In this document: positions 9,862-18,361 of the stretch, piece by piece | Position numbering within the stretch: position 1 is the stretch's first letter | How the letters are laid out: the number at the start of each line of letters is the position of its first letter | Assembly: GCA_018889975.1 (NCBI GenBank) | Contig: CP076546.1 | Coordinates: 2,480,001 to 2,544,000 of the forward strand | Direction: 5' to 3' | Length of the DNA stretch: 64,000 bases | Origin: Bacillus sp. NP157 | Lineage (GTDB): Bacteria > Pseudomonadota > Gammaproteobacteria > Xanthomonadales > Rhodanobacteraceae | Translations under genes and position numbers: made by a program | Notes under the pieces: generated by a model | Told to the model about the DNA's origin: nothing | Database searches by the model: none | The model's input: only the letters and a program-made list of their open reading frames with translations

Positions 9862-11259
9862 TCAGGTACGCACGACGTAACACGGCTCGTAGGCGGTGCC
9901 GCCCGGGAGCTTCATGCGGTGCTGGTCGACGAAGGCCTTCAGCAGGTCGTCCAGCGCGCGCATGATCTCCGGCTCGCCGTCGATCACGAACGGGCCGTGT
10001 TCCGCGATGGCGCGCACGCCCTCGGGCTTCACGTTGCCGGCGACGATGCCCGAGAAGGCACGGCGCAGGTCGGCGGCGAGCTCGTGGCGCGGACGGTCAC
10101 GGTGCAGGGCGAGGCCCGACATCGCGTTGTGGGTCGGCGGGAACGGCTGCTGGAACGACAACGGGATCTCGAGCGCCCAGTTGAAGAAGAAGGCGTCCTT
10201 GTTGTCGAGGCGGTGGTTACGCACCTTCTCGATACCCGAAACCATCGCGTGGGCCACGGCCACCGGGTCGTCGATGATGATCTTGTAGTGCTCGGCCACG
10301 CTGTCACCCAGGCACAGGCGCAGGAAGCGGTCGATCTGCTCGAAATACGCGGCCGAACCGCGCGGACCGGTAAAGATCAGCGGGAACGGGATGCCCTTGT
10401 TCTTCGGCAGCAACAGGATGCCGAGCATGTACAGGATTTCTTCCGCCGTACCGACGCCACCGGGGAACACGATGATGCCGTGGCCCAGGCGAACGAACGC
10501 TTCGAGGCGCTTCTCGATGTCCGGCAGGATCACCAGGTTGTTGACGATCGGGTTCGGCGACTCGGCCGCGATGATGCCCGGCTCGGTCACGCCGATGTAG
10601 CGGTTGCCCTTGCGGCGCTGCTTGGCGTGCGCGATGGTCGCGCCCTTCATCGGGCCCTTCATCGCACCCGGGCCGCAACCCGTGCAGATGTCCAGGCTAC
10701 GCAAGCCGAGCTGGTAGCCCACGCGCTTGGTGTACTCGTACTCGTCGCGCGAGATCGAATGGCCGCCCCAACAGACCACGAGGTTCGGGTCGACCTGCGG
10801 GCGCAGGATGCGCGAGTTGCGCAGGATCTCGAACACCGCATGGGTGATGCCCACGCTGTCGTCGAGGTCGAACGCACCGGCTTCCAGCTGCGTGGAGATG
10901 TAGACGATGTCGCGCACCACGGCGACCAGCAGTTCGTTGATGCCGCGGATGAGGCGGCCATCGACGAACGCCTGCTCGGGCGCGTTCTTCAGTTCGATCT
11001 TGATGCCGCGATCTTCCTGCAGCACCTGGACGTCGAAATTGGGGTAGAGCTCGAACATCGAGCCCGGGTCGTCCGAAAGGTTGCCCGAGGTCAGCACCGC
11101 CAGCGCGCAACGGCGCAGCAACTGGTGCAGGCCCGACCCGCTGGCATCGCGCAGGCGCGCCACCTCGTTACGGGAAAGGATATCGAGGCCGCCCGCGGGC
11201 GAAACGCGTGCGCTGACCGTCTTGCCGCCGACCGGATCCCCGAAATGCTGAGCATTCAT
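9862..11259 (-). CDS. ppnN: PpnN nucleotide 5'-monophosphate nucleosidase (LOG family)
   Basis: A 465-residue homologue of E. coli PpnN (YgdH, 454 aa), which splits purine and pyrimidine nucleoside monophosphates into base and ribose 5-phosphate and is controlled by (p)ppGpp in E. coli. The LOG core shows CTGCGPGAMKGPMKGA and the catalytic PGGVGTAEEI motif; both extra N- and C-terminal PpnN domains are present. The start MNAQHFGDPVGG follows AAAGGAC. The long upstream extension in frame runs through a palindromic repeat pair and is not coding. Confidence 0.9.
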   Translation of the reverse strand: MNAQHFGDPVGGKTVSARVSPAGGLDILSRNEVARLRDASGSGLHQLLRRCALAVLTSGNLSDDPGSMFELYPNFDVQVLQEDRGIKIELKNAPEQAFVDGRLIRGINELLVAVVRDIVYISTQLEAGAFDLDDSVGITHAVFEILRNSRILRPQVDPNLVVCWGGHSISRDEYEYTKRVGYQLGLRSLDICTGCGPGAMKGPMKGATIAHAKQRRKGNRYIGVTEPGIIAAESPNPIVNNLVILPDIEKRLEAFVRLGHGIIVFPGGVGTAEEILYMLGILLLPKNKGIPFPLIFTGPRGSAAYFEQIDRFLRLCLGDSVAEHYKIIIDDPVAVAHAMVSGIEKVRNHRLDNKDAFFFNWALEIPLSFQQPFPPTHNAMSGLALHRDRPRHELAADLRRAFSGIVAGNVKPEGVRAIAEHGPFVIDGEPEIMRALDDLLKAFVDQHRMKLPGGTAYEPCYVVRT

Positions 11260-11359
11260 TGACTTACTGTCCTTTTGACCGCGAATTAGCGGCGAACCCC
11301 GCTCCAAGACGGGAGCGGACTCCCTAGGATCACGCGGGCTCTGGCGGGGGTCAAGAGCA

Positions 11360-11423
11360 TCGCGCGCGGGCGCGCTCCTACAGGGGTGTCGCCAGCCTCT
11401 GTAGGAGCGCGCCTGCGCGCGAT
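11360..11423. repeat. REP-like inverted pair
   Basis: Two opposed copies (11360-11381 minus, 11401-11422 plus) of a 22-bp element that begins GTAGGAGCGCGC and ends GCGCGCGA. They sit between ppnN and the terminator of the Oar-like gene. As RNA the pair would fold into one long hairpin. Confidence 0.85.
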
Positions 11424-11430
11424 GCCCCCC

Positions 11431-11462
11431 AAAAAAAACCGGCACCCTCACGGATGCCGGCT
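11431..11462 (-). terminator. Terminator of the Oar-like receptor gene
   Basis: On the minus strand CCGGCATCC-GTGA-GGGTGCCGG is followed by eight T (11431-11438), about 30 nt after the stop codon of the receptor gene. Confidence 0.9.
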
Positions 11463-11492
11463 CTTAAGTCCCTCAACAAGCCGAAGCCCGTC

Positions 11493-14400
11493 TTAGAACG
11501 TGTAACGCACCGTCAGCGTGGCGCTCCAACGCGAGACCGGGTTCAGCTTGGTCGCGCTGTTGTCGGTCGGGGCGTCGTAGACAGCCTTGGCACCCGGTGC
11601 GTAGTTACCCTGCGCATCGGTCGGCAGCTGGTAGATGTAGTTGCCGCTCGCGTCCACGCCGCCGAAGTTGGCCAGCGTACGGGTGTACGGGAAGCCGACG
11701 TACGACTGCTGGCCCCAATCCTTGTTCACCAGGTTCAGGAAGTTGTAGACGTCGAGGCGGACTTCACCCTTGTTGCCCTTGAAGATGCCCGGGATTTCCT
11801 GGCTCAGGCTGAGGTCGAGCTGGTTGACCCAGGACGAGACCGCATCGTTGCGACGGGCAACCTTGCCCTGGTTCTTGCGCAGGCTGCTGTTGTCCTGGAT
11901 GTAGTCGTAGAACTGGTTGACCAGCGCATCCGAAGCCGCGGCGCCGGCGGTGGTGCGGAACACCGTGCCGTCGTTGCGGGTCGGGATGTAAGCCAGGTCG
12001 CGCGAGTACGAGTCACCATTCGAGTCGTTACCGAACACCCAGCTATACGGCACGCCGGAGTGGCCGTCGTAGAACGCGCTGATGGTGGTGGCGTAGTCAC
12101 CGAAGAAGTTGTGCTGCCACGCGATCGAAGCGTTGAGGCGCTTGGCGATGTTGGTGTTGGCCGTGGAAGCCACGTCTTCGTTCGGGTTGTACCAGGCGTT
12201 GTTCGAGTAGTTCGACGAAGCCTGGCTGGACGTACCCGGGTTCACTTCCGTGGCGTGGCTGCCGGTGGCGGCAACGCTCCACGACCAGCCATTTTCCATC
12301 GGCTTGGTGAACGACAGGGTCACCGTGTCGGCGCCACCCTTGCTGGTGTTGGTCAGGTAGGTGACGGCCTGGGCGAAGCGGTTATCCGAACGGATGCGCG
12401 CGTTGTTGCCGGTAACCGCGGCGCCGACGGCGACGTTGGGGTTAGCAGCGCAGTTGGCACCCGTACCACCGCCGACCGGGGTCGAACCACCGATGCAGCC
12501 GTAATAGGTAAAGCGGCCATCCGGCATGATGCCCGACGGGTTACCGATGTTCAGGTTCTGGTAGAAGATGCCGTCCTGCACGTCCAGGTGCTGGTATTCG
12601 ATCGTACCGATGATGCCCTGCCACGGCAGCTCGCGATCGAAGGCGATCGACGACTTCCACACGCTCGGCAGCTTGAAGTTCTTGTCGACGGTATCGACGG
12701 CCATCTGCGGCTGGGTGCCGGCGCCGCTGGTGTTCTGCTGGAACGGATTGGCGCTGAACGCCGGGCACGGGATATCCGGCCCGTTGCCGAGCTTGCAGTT
12801 GCCGTTCGCCTGGCGGTTGTACGAGTAGGTGACGAGGTTGATACCGTTGTTAGCGTACGGGTTCGTCATCCACACGGTCGGCGGGTCGGACTGGAACAGG
12901 CCAACGCCACCACGCAGCTGGGTCTTGTACTCGCTGTCGAAGGTGTAGTTGAACGACAGGCGCGGCTCGACCAGCTTGCTGCCGTTAACGGTGTTGGCGT
13001 TGCTGAAGCCGTACTTCTGCTCGAACGTCGCGTTGTAGAGCGGCTTGTCGTCGGTCAGGTACTTGTTCACGCGGAAGCCGAACTGCACCGACAGGTTGTC
13101 GGTCGGCTGCCAGGTGTCCTGCAGGAAGAACGTGTTGCGACGCAGTTCCCACTGGGCGGCGACGTCGTTCAGCGAGTAACCCGGGGCCGGCTGGTACAGC
13201 GAGTAGTTCGTGTAGGCGCCGTTGGCCAGCGAACCGATGCCCGCGCCAAAGGTGTACGCGCCGAACTGGGTACGACCGAACAGGTTATAGATGCGGGTGC
13301 GCTCCCACTCGAAGCCACCCTTGACGGTGTGGTTGTCGAGGTACAGCGTGCCGGCCCACATCGCGTTGAGGTTCTTCACCGACGCGGCGTTGTAGTGCGA
13401 GAACTGGTCTTCGCCCAGGTTGATGGTCGGACCGGTGTTCTGGGCCGTACCGATGCCGCTGTTGACGCGCACGGTGACCATCGGCTGCTGGGTGTCGACC
13501 GAACGGTTCAGGCCGAAGTCGCTGTAGCCGACCTTGGCTTCCGACGAGAACACGTCGTTCCAGTCGTCGAACGACTGCAGCGTGTAGTTCTTGATGTCGG
13601 TGTTGACGGTGTACCAGTAGCTGGACAGGCCGATCGACGAGGCGCCGTTACCCTGCGGGTTGGGCTTGACTTCCTTGGTACGCGAGTACGCAAGGTTCAT
13701 GCGGTGGCCGTCGGTGATGTTCCAGTCGATCTTGGCGTTGTAGCGCTTGTCGGTCAGCGTACCGCCGTTGGCACCGAGCGAACCCGGCACCAGGCCGAGG
13801 CCCTGGGCAGCTGCGATCGTGCGATCGAGGTCAGCCTGCGACACCTTGTTGTTGGTCGAATTGGCGAGCGAGCCGTCGAGGCCGTTCACGGCGCCCGAGC
13901 TCAGGCCCGTCACTTCTTCCTTCTCGTAGCTGGCGAAGAAGAACAGCTTGTCCTTGATGATCGGACCACCGATGGTGGCGCCGGCCTTCCAGTTACGGTC
14001 GAACTCGGTGTACTCGCGGTTCGCGCCGTTGTTGATCCAGCCGGCATTGCCGACCATGCTCGAGGCGTTCTTGAAGCCGTAGTAGGCCGAACCGTGGAAC
14101 TCGTTCGTACCCGACTTGGTGACGGCGTTGATTTCCGCACCGATGGTGTCGGAGCCGACGTCGTAGTTGGCCGTCGAGATGTTGTACGAATCGATCGTGT
14201 CCATCGACACCGGCGAGCCGACGGTCGGCAGGCCCGTGCCGTTCAGGCCGAACGGGTCGCCCACGCCAAGGCCGTCGACCTTGATGCTGTTCATGCGGGC
14301 GTTCTGGCCGTTGGCCGAGATGGCGCCGGTGCCGTGGTCGACGTTGACGCGCGGGTCGAGACGGGCGATGTCGGCGATGTTGCCGCTCGGGGTCGGCGTA

Positions 14401-14858
14401 GCCTTCAGCTGCGCCTGCGAAATGTTGGTGCCCAGGCCCTTGTTCTCCGAGGAGAACTGGCCGGAAACGGCGGAAACGGTCACGGCGCCGAGGGCGGTGG
14501 CGTCAGCAGCATTGGCGGCGGAGCCCGAGGTGAGGTTCACCGCGGTGTCGGCACCGAGCTGCAGGTAGACGTTGTCCTGGCGGGCGGACGGCGTGCCGTC
14601 CTTGGTGGCGGTGACGTCGAACGGACCGCCGACGCGCAGGCCCTGGGCGGCATAACGGCCGCTGGCGTCCGTGGTCGTCGTCTTGGTGGTGCCCGACGGC
14701 TCGTGGACGATGACGACGGTGGCGTTGGCGACGGGCTGGCCGGCGCTATCAAGGACACGGCCGCTTATCGTCGACGACGTCTCCTGGGCGAAAGCCGGCG
14801 CGACGAAGAGCGACGCGATGGCCAACGGCAGGAGTTTGGCGCGGATACGCTTCTGCAT
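11493..14858 (-). CDS. Oar-like TonB-dependent receptor with carboxypeptidase-like domain
   Basis: A 1121-residue outer-membrane protein. Signal peptide MQKRIRAKLLPLAIASLFVA-PAFA is followed by a carboxypeptidase regulatory-like domain (~25-110; ISGRVLDSAGQPVANATVV and a DASGRYAAQGL strand), a plug domain with RMNSIKVDGLGVGDPFG, and a long beta-barrel ending in the aromatic terminus LTVRYTF. This is the Oar/OmpA-like TonB receptor class common in Xanthomonadales, used for large or peptide/sugar substrates; the substrate cannot be told from sequence. GAGG lies 8 nt upstream of the ATG. It has its own terminator and a ~390-bp leader. A long open frame on the opposite strand is only a GC-driven shadow. 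Confidence 0.9.
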   Translation of the reverse strand: MQKRIRAKLLPLAIASLFVAPAFAQETSSTISGRVLDSAGQPVANATVVIVHEPSGTTKTTTTDASGRYAAQGLRVGGPFDVTATKDGTPSARQDNVYLQLGADTAVNLTSGSAANAADATALGAVTVSAVSGQFSSENKGLGTNISQAQLKATPTPSGNIADIARLDPRVNVDHGTGAISANGQNARMNSIKVDGLGVGDPFGLNGTGLPTVGSPVSMDTIDSYNISTANYDVGSDTIGAEINAVTKSGTNEFHGSAYYGFKNASSMVGNAGWINNGANREYTEFDRNWKAGATIGGPIIKDKLFFFASYEKEEVTGLSSGAVNGLDGSLANSTNNKVSQADLDRTIAAAQGLGLVPGSLGANGGTLTDKRYNAKIDWNITDGHRMNLAYSRTKEVKPNPQGNGASSIGLSSYWYTVNTDIKNYTLQSFDDWNDVFSSEAKVGYSDFGLNRSVDTQQPMVTVRVNSGIGTAQNTGPTINLGEDQFSHYNAASVKNLNAMWAGTLYLDNHTVKGGFEWERTRIYNLFGRTQFGAYTFGAGIGSLANGAYTNYSLYQPAPGYSLNDVAAQWELRRNTFFLQDTWQPTDNLSVQFGFRVNKYLTDDKPLYNATFEQKYGFSNANTVNGSKLVEPRLSFNYTFDSEYKTQLRGGVGLFQSDPPTVWMTNPYANNGINLVTYSYNRQANGNCKLGNGPDIPCPAFSANPFQQNTSGAGTQPQMAVDTVDKNFKLPSVWKSSIAFDRELPWQGIIGTIEYQHLDVQDGIFYQNLNIGNPSGIMPDGRFTYYGCIGGSTPVGGGTGANCAANPNVAVGAAVTGNNARIRSDNRFAQAVTYLTNTSKGGADTVTLSFTKPMENGWSWSVAATGSHATEVNPGTSSQASSNYSNNAWYNPNEDVASTANTNIAKRLNASIAWQHNFFGDYATTISAFYDGHSGVPYSWVFGNDSNGDSYSRDLAYIPTRNDGTVFRTTAGAAASDALVNQFYDYIQDNSSLRKNQGKVARRNDAVSSWVNQLDLSLSQEIPGIFKGNKGEVRLDVYNFLNLVNKDWGQQSYVGFPYTRTLANFGGVDASGNYIYQLPTDAQGNYAPGAKAVYDAPTDNSATKLNPVSRWSATLTVRYTF

Positions 14859-15248
14859 GGAACGAACCTCACAATTTCGCGAGAAAAAAAGCTGGCAAGA
14901 CAAGACGCCGCAACGCGTCCTGCCTCCTGGAAGGCAACAACGATTCTTCGGTTTTCCCCTGACCCGAGGCGATGCCCCAGCGGTCTCGGTGGACTGTTGG
15001 TCCGTAAAGATTAGATGAAGTTTATTACATCGCCGTAACAAGTTGCGATAGGAAAAGGTCTGATCCTGCGAGGCATTCAGGCCCTTCTTAGATCGATCAA
15101 AGACTTATAAGTGCATGATCTTGCGCATCTTTGTCTCAGGCTGCGGGCCGCCGGCCTATTTTTACGACCCGTCGTAGTTCCATGACGGGTGAGACTTCAA
15201 CGTTAAGAAATGCGCGAAAACGGCCGCCCTGCCCGGCTTTCGACAGGC
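14859..15248. other. Leader/promoter region of the Oar-like gene (non-coding)
   Basis: This ~390-bp gap lies between the terminator of the upstream receptor gene and the Oar-like gene. It is AT-richer than the neighbours around 15000-15060 and holds one inverted repeat, ACCCGTC (15167-15173) with GACGGGT (15184-15190). I found no convincing Fur box, riboswitch or small gene. Confidence 0.5.
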
Positions 15249-15280
15249 AAAAAAAAGCGCCCCTCCGGAGAGGGGCGCCT
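15249..15280 (-). terminator. Terminator of the second TonB receptor gene
   Basis: On the minus strand, GCGCCCCTC-TCCG-GAGGGGCGC (15257-15278) is followed by seven to eight T. The stem is a perfect 9-bp match, 26 nt after the receptor stop codon. Confidence 0.92.
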
Positions 15281-15304
15281 CAAGGTCGTTACGGGTCGTC
15301 CGGC

Positions 15305-17761
15305 TTAGAAGAACGAAGCGCCGAAGGTCACCATGAACGTGCGCTCCTGCAGGACCGAGTAATACGGCGCCGAAGCGTAAAGCGTGGTGCCATTCACGTC
15401 CTTGATCTTGTCCGGGTTGGCGGCAAGGAAGGAAGTGACGTTGCTGGCGTAAGTGAACGCCTTGCGATCAGCCAGGTTGAACAGGTTGATCTTGATGTAC
15501 GGCTTGCGGAAGCCGGTGGAGAAGTCCGGGAAGTCCCAGCCCGCGTTGAGGTTCAGCGTGGTGTAGCCGCCGATCTTCTGCGTGTTGGACCAGTCACCCC
15601 AGCTGGCGCCCTGGTACTTGGCGTTCAACTGTGCCCAGAACGGGCCGTTCTTGAAGTTCACCGCGACGTAGCCGGAGTTCTTCGGCGAGTTCAGCAGGGT
15701 CTTGCCCTTGGTGTAGTAGATGCCGTCGCCGAGCGAATCCAGGTTCGCCTGCATCAGCGAGCGGGTGTAGTTGTAGTTCGCGTACAGCGACCAGTTCTCG
15801 TCCAGCTTGTAGCTGGCTTCGGTGTTCAGGCCGCGCATGTGCACCTTGGGCAGCTGGGTGTATACGGTGAGGCCGGTGACCTGGTCGTAGCCCGAGATCT
15901 GCTTGTTGTTGAAGTTCGACGCATAGGCATCGACGCTCGCCGAGATGCTCTCGCCGTAGAAGCGCCAGCCGAGGTCACCCGTGATCGAGGTTTCCGGCTT
16001 GTTCGGCAGCGGGTTGGCCTTGGCCGTGCCATTGCCGTAGAGGGCGTTCGACAGGATCGCGCCGTTGATCGGGGCACGGAAGGTCTTGCCCAGGCCCAGG
16101 TAGAACTGGTTCTGGTCGTTGAGCTGGTACTTGATGCCGCCGGTCGGGGTGAACTTGTGGAAGGTCTTGTCCGGGTTGGCGCTGTAGGCAGCGTTGGTCG
16201 CGGTGACCTTGCCGGCGGTGCTGATCGAACCGACCGAATCCGGGTACTCGGCGACGAAGCCGTCGCGCTTGGACCACACGTACGCCAGGCTGCCGGTGAA
16301 GGTCAGCTTGTCGGTCGGGGTCCAGTTGTCGGTGATGAAGGCCTTTTCGTTGGTCGTCGTCGTGTAGTTGATGTACGACTTCTGCGCCTGGCCGTCCGGG
16401 TAGTGGATCAGGCCGGACTTGGCCCACGTGTCGACCGGGATACCGGTTTCCGGATCCACCTGGACGAATACCTGGTCCTGCTGCTGGCGCGGACGCTCCC
16501 ACCAGAAGCCGTATTCCAGGCTGTTGTTGTCGGTGAGGTCCTGGTTGAGCTTGGCGATGACGCCCGGGCGGTACGTCGTCGAGTTGCTGAACGAGTTGAC
16601 CAGCTTGGTGCCGCTGATCTTGCCGTCGCCGTCGAGGTCGTAGTTCACCGAGTGGTAGTAGTTGCCGTTGGCCAGCGGGTTCTCGGTCACGGTGCTGCCC
16701 GAACCGCCGCCGCCGTAGCCGTACTGGAAGTACGGGACGACGCTCAGGCGCAGGCTGTCGGTGAAGGTGAACTCGCCGTCGGCGCTGGCCAGGTAGTTGC
16801 GGAACGGGTTCTGGTGCAGCGCGTAGAAGTTGCTGCTGGTGCTGCCCGGCGTGTAGACGCTGGCGTAGCTCTGCTTGTATTCCTGCGCCACCTGGGCCTT
16901 GGTCAGGCCTTCATAGTTGGTCTTCACTTCGCGGTTGTACTGCACCGAGAAGGTCACCGAGTTACGGTCGTCGATCGTCCAGACCGACTTGCCGTCGACC
17001 TTGGTGATCTTCGCCTTGCCGCGACCGCGCCACAGCTCGGTTTCGTTGTTCGAGTACGACAGCCAGGAACGGACCGGGCCGGTGTCGCCGGTGTTCAGGC
17101 GGAAGAAGGTGCGGTGGTAGCTGTTCTGGCCGAGCGACTGGCTGAAGTCCAGGCCAGCGGTGTGCGACGGGTCGACCGTCACCCACGCGATCGAACCACC
17201 GGCCGCGCCGGCGATCGGCGTGTCGTTGTCCGGGTAACCCTGCTGCACGGTGATGTCACCCATGTTCTCGGTGTCGCCGTACTCGGTCGGGTAGATCTTG
17301 TAGTTGCCGCTGTCGTTGATCGGCGCACCGTTGACCGTCACGCCCACTTCGTCGATCGGGAAGCCACGGATCGTCAGGTTGCCGTCGTTGAGGCCGGTCA
17401 CGTCATCGGTCGAGGAGACCACGCCCGGGATCGAATCGATCGCCTGGATGAAGGTCGCGCCCGGCGCGGCCTGCTTGATGGCGTCACGCGAGATGGTCGA
17501 CACCGCCTTCGGGGCGTCCTGGATGGACATCAGGCCACCGCCCAGCGACAGCGAGCTCGCACGCACCTGCACCGCGCTCATCTGCTCGGCGGCGCGACGG
17601 GTGGCGTTGTCGTTGCTCGTGTTCGACGAATTGGAAACGTTCGAACGCTGGGTGGTGGTGGCGGCCGGGGCCTGCTGGTCCTGGCTGTCCTGGGCCGCGG
17701 CACCGCCGGCGGCAAGACACAGAGTCAGGGCGATCGCTGCCGAAAGAGAGTTGCGATTCAT
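15305..17761 (-). CDS. TonB-dependent receptor
   Basis: An 818-residue outer-membrane receptor. Signal peptide MNRNSLSAAIALTLCLAAGG-AAAQ precedes a low-complexity Ser/Asn/Thr linker (~30-52), a putative TonB box (MSAVQVRA), a plug domain (SIPGVVSSTDD, LTIRGFPIDEVGVTVNGAP) and a 22-strand-type barrel ending MVTFGASFF. The plug resembles ferric-siderophore or haem receptors, but no ligand-specific motif is evident. AGGAAG lies ~8 nt before ATG 17761. An in-frame TTG is just upstream. It is monocistronic, with a strong terminator; the neighbouring Oar-like receptor is transcribed separately. Confidence 0.88.
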   Translation of the reverse strand: MNRNSLSAAIALTLCLAAGGAAAQDSQDQQAPAATTTQRSNVSNSSNTSNDNATRRAAEQMSAVQVRASSLSLGGGLMSIQDAPKAVSTISRDAIKQAAPGATFIQAIDSIPGVVSSTDDVTGLNDGNLTIRGFPIDEVGVTVNGAPINDSGNYKIYPTEYGDTENMGDITVQQGYPDNDTPIAGAAGGSIAWVTVDPSHTAGLDFSQSLGQNSYHRTFFRLNTGDTGPVRSWLSYSNNETELWRGRGKAKITKVDGKSVWTIDDRNSVTFSVQYNREVKTNYEGLTKAQVAQEYKQSYASVYTPGSTSSNFYALHQNPFRNYLASADGEFTFTDSLRLSVVPYFQYGYGGGGSGSTVTENPLANGNYYHSVNYDLDGDGKISGTKLVNSFSNSTTYRPGVIAKLNQDLTDNNSLEYGFWWERPRQQQDQVFVQVDPETGIPVDTWAKSGLIHYPDGQAQKSYINYTTTTNEKAFITDNWTPTDKLTFTGSLAYVWSKRDGFVAEYPDSVGSISTAGKVTATNAAYSANPDKTFHKFTPTGGIKYQLNDQNQFYLGLGKTFRAPINGAILSNALYGNGTAKANPLPNKPETSITGDLGWRFYGESISASVDAYASNFNNKQISGYDQVTGLTVYTQLPKVHMRGLNTEASYKLDENWSLYANYNYTRSLMQANLDSLGDGIYYTKGKTLLNSPKNSGYVAVNFKNGPFWAQLNAKYQGASWGDWSNTQKIGGYTTLNLNAGWDFPDFSTGFRKPYIKINLFNLADRKAFTYASNVTSFLAANPDKIKDVNGTTLYASAPYYSVLQERTFMVTFGASFF

Positions 17762-18175
17762 CAAATGGCTTCCTGGTGTGATGCTTAGTTTGTTGGTAAC
17801 GGGAATCGAAATATTTTTCTAATGGCGTAGCTAATTGCGATAATCACGGGACCGTTAATAATTACGATGACGCAAGAAAAAACGGTTTTCCCGGACACGC
17901 GAAATCCCCCAGTACACGTACCGGGGGAAGAAATCCTTGGTGTGGCCGCCCGCCGCGGCTGTACAAGCGGTGTTACTGCGGGAGCCCCTGCCCTGAGATA
18001 ATCAATAGGCTAGCATCACACAATGACAATTTGTCGAAACCTTGATGCTTTTTTCATGCGTGCGATTCGGCTTTTCCTACGCCGCCGAGATAATCGCGCT
18101 GCGGTGCACCATGGGAGTGCGGGGCGGTTACCGGGTGCCCCAACCTGGCAACCAAATCCGCCCATGGCTCCATCT

Positions 18176-18197
18176 GTAGGAGCGCGCCTGCGCGCGA
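18176..18197 (+). repeat. REP-like element, single copy
   Basis: An intact copy of the 22-bp element beginning GTAGGAGCGCGC. It faces the copy at 18325-18346 across ~130 bp. Confidence 0.8.
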
Positions 18198-18324
18198 CCG
18201 AACCCGCCAAACCATGGCAGATATCGAAACTCGTGGGCATGGCCGATCAGCATCCTCTGGATGCGTTGGAAAGCGTGCTTAGGAAGCGGTGAGAGGCCTT
18301 CTGGCATCACCGCTTCGTTGGCTT

Positions 18325-18346
18325 TCGCGCGCAGGCGCGCTCCTAC
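18325..18346 (-). repeat. REP-like element downstream of the OlsF-type gene
   Basis: An intact minus-oriented copy, 15 nt after the stop codon of the OlsF-type gene and thus in its 3' untranslated region. Confidence 0.8.
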
Positions 18347-18361
18347 ACGAGCGCGAGCGCG

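Larger units (their letters stand above)
17762..18361. other. 600-bp non-coding region with repeats
   Basis: The region upstream of the TonB receptor holds a hairpin (CCCCC at 17906-17910 with GGGGG at 17922-17926 around a GTAC-rich loop), an 11-bp palindrome GACAATTTGTC (18025-18035), and two REP-like copies. The open frames here cross the REP copies and show no ribosome binding site or known motif. I see no supported gene. Confidence 0.5.

Noticed and set aside
11454-15014. A ~1186-codon open frame on the plus strand opposite the Oar-like receptor
   Set aside because: It has no ribosome binding site, domain or signal, is dominated by Val/Arg/Gly/Ala from GC-rich complement, and the minus strand encodes a clear TonB receptor with a terminator.
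15131-17788. An 885-codon plus-strand frame opposite the second TonB receptor
   Set aside because: Same kind of antisense GC artefact; it spans the receptor's terminator and the receptor coding sequence is unmistakable.
17762-18000. A Fur box or riboswitch upstream of the TonB receptor
   Set aside because: The AT-rich stretch near 17820-17870 matches the Fur consensus poorly and no cobalamin or other riboswitch core could be recognised.
18016-18310. Short open frames on both strands between the TonB receptor and the OlsF-type gene
   Set aside because: They run through REP-like copies, have no ribosome binding sites and no recognisable protein features.
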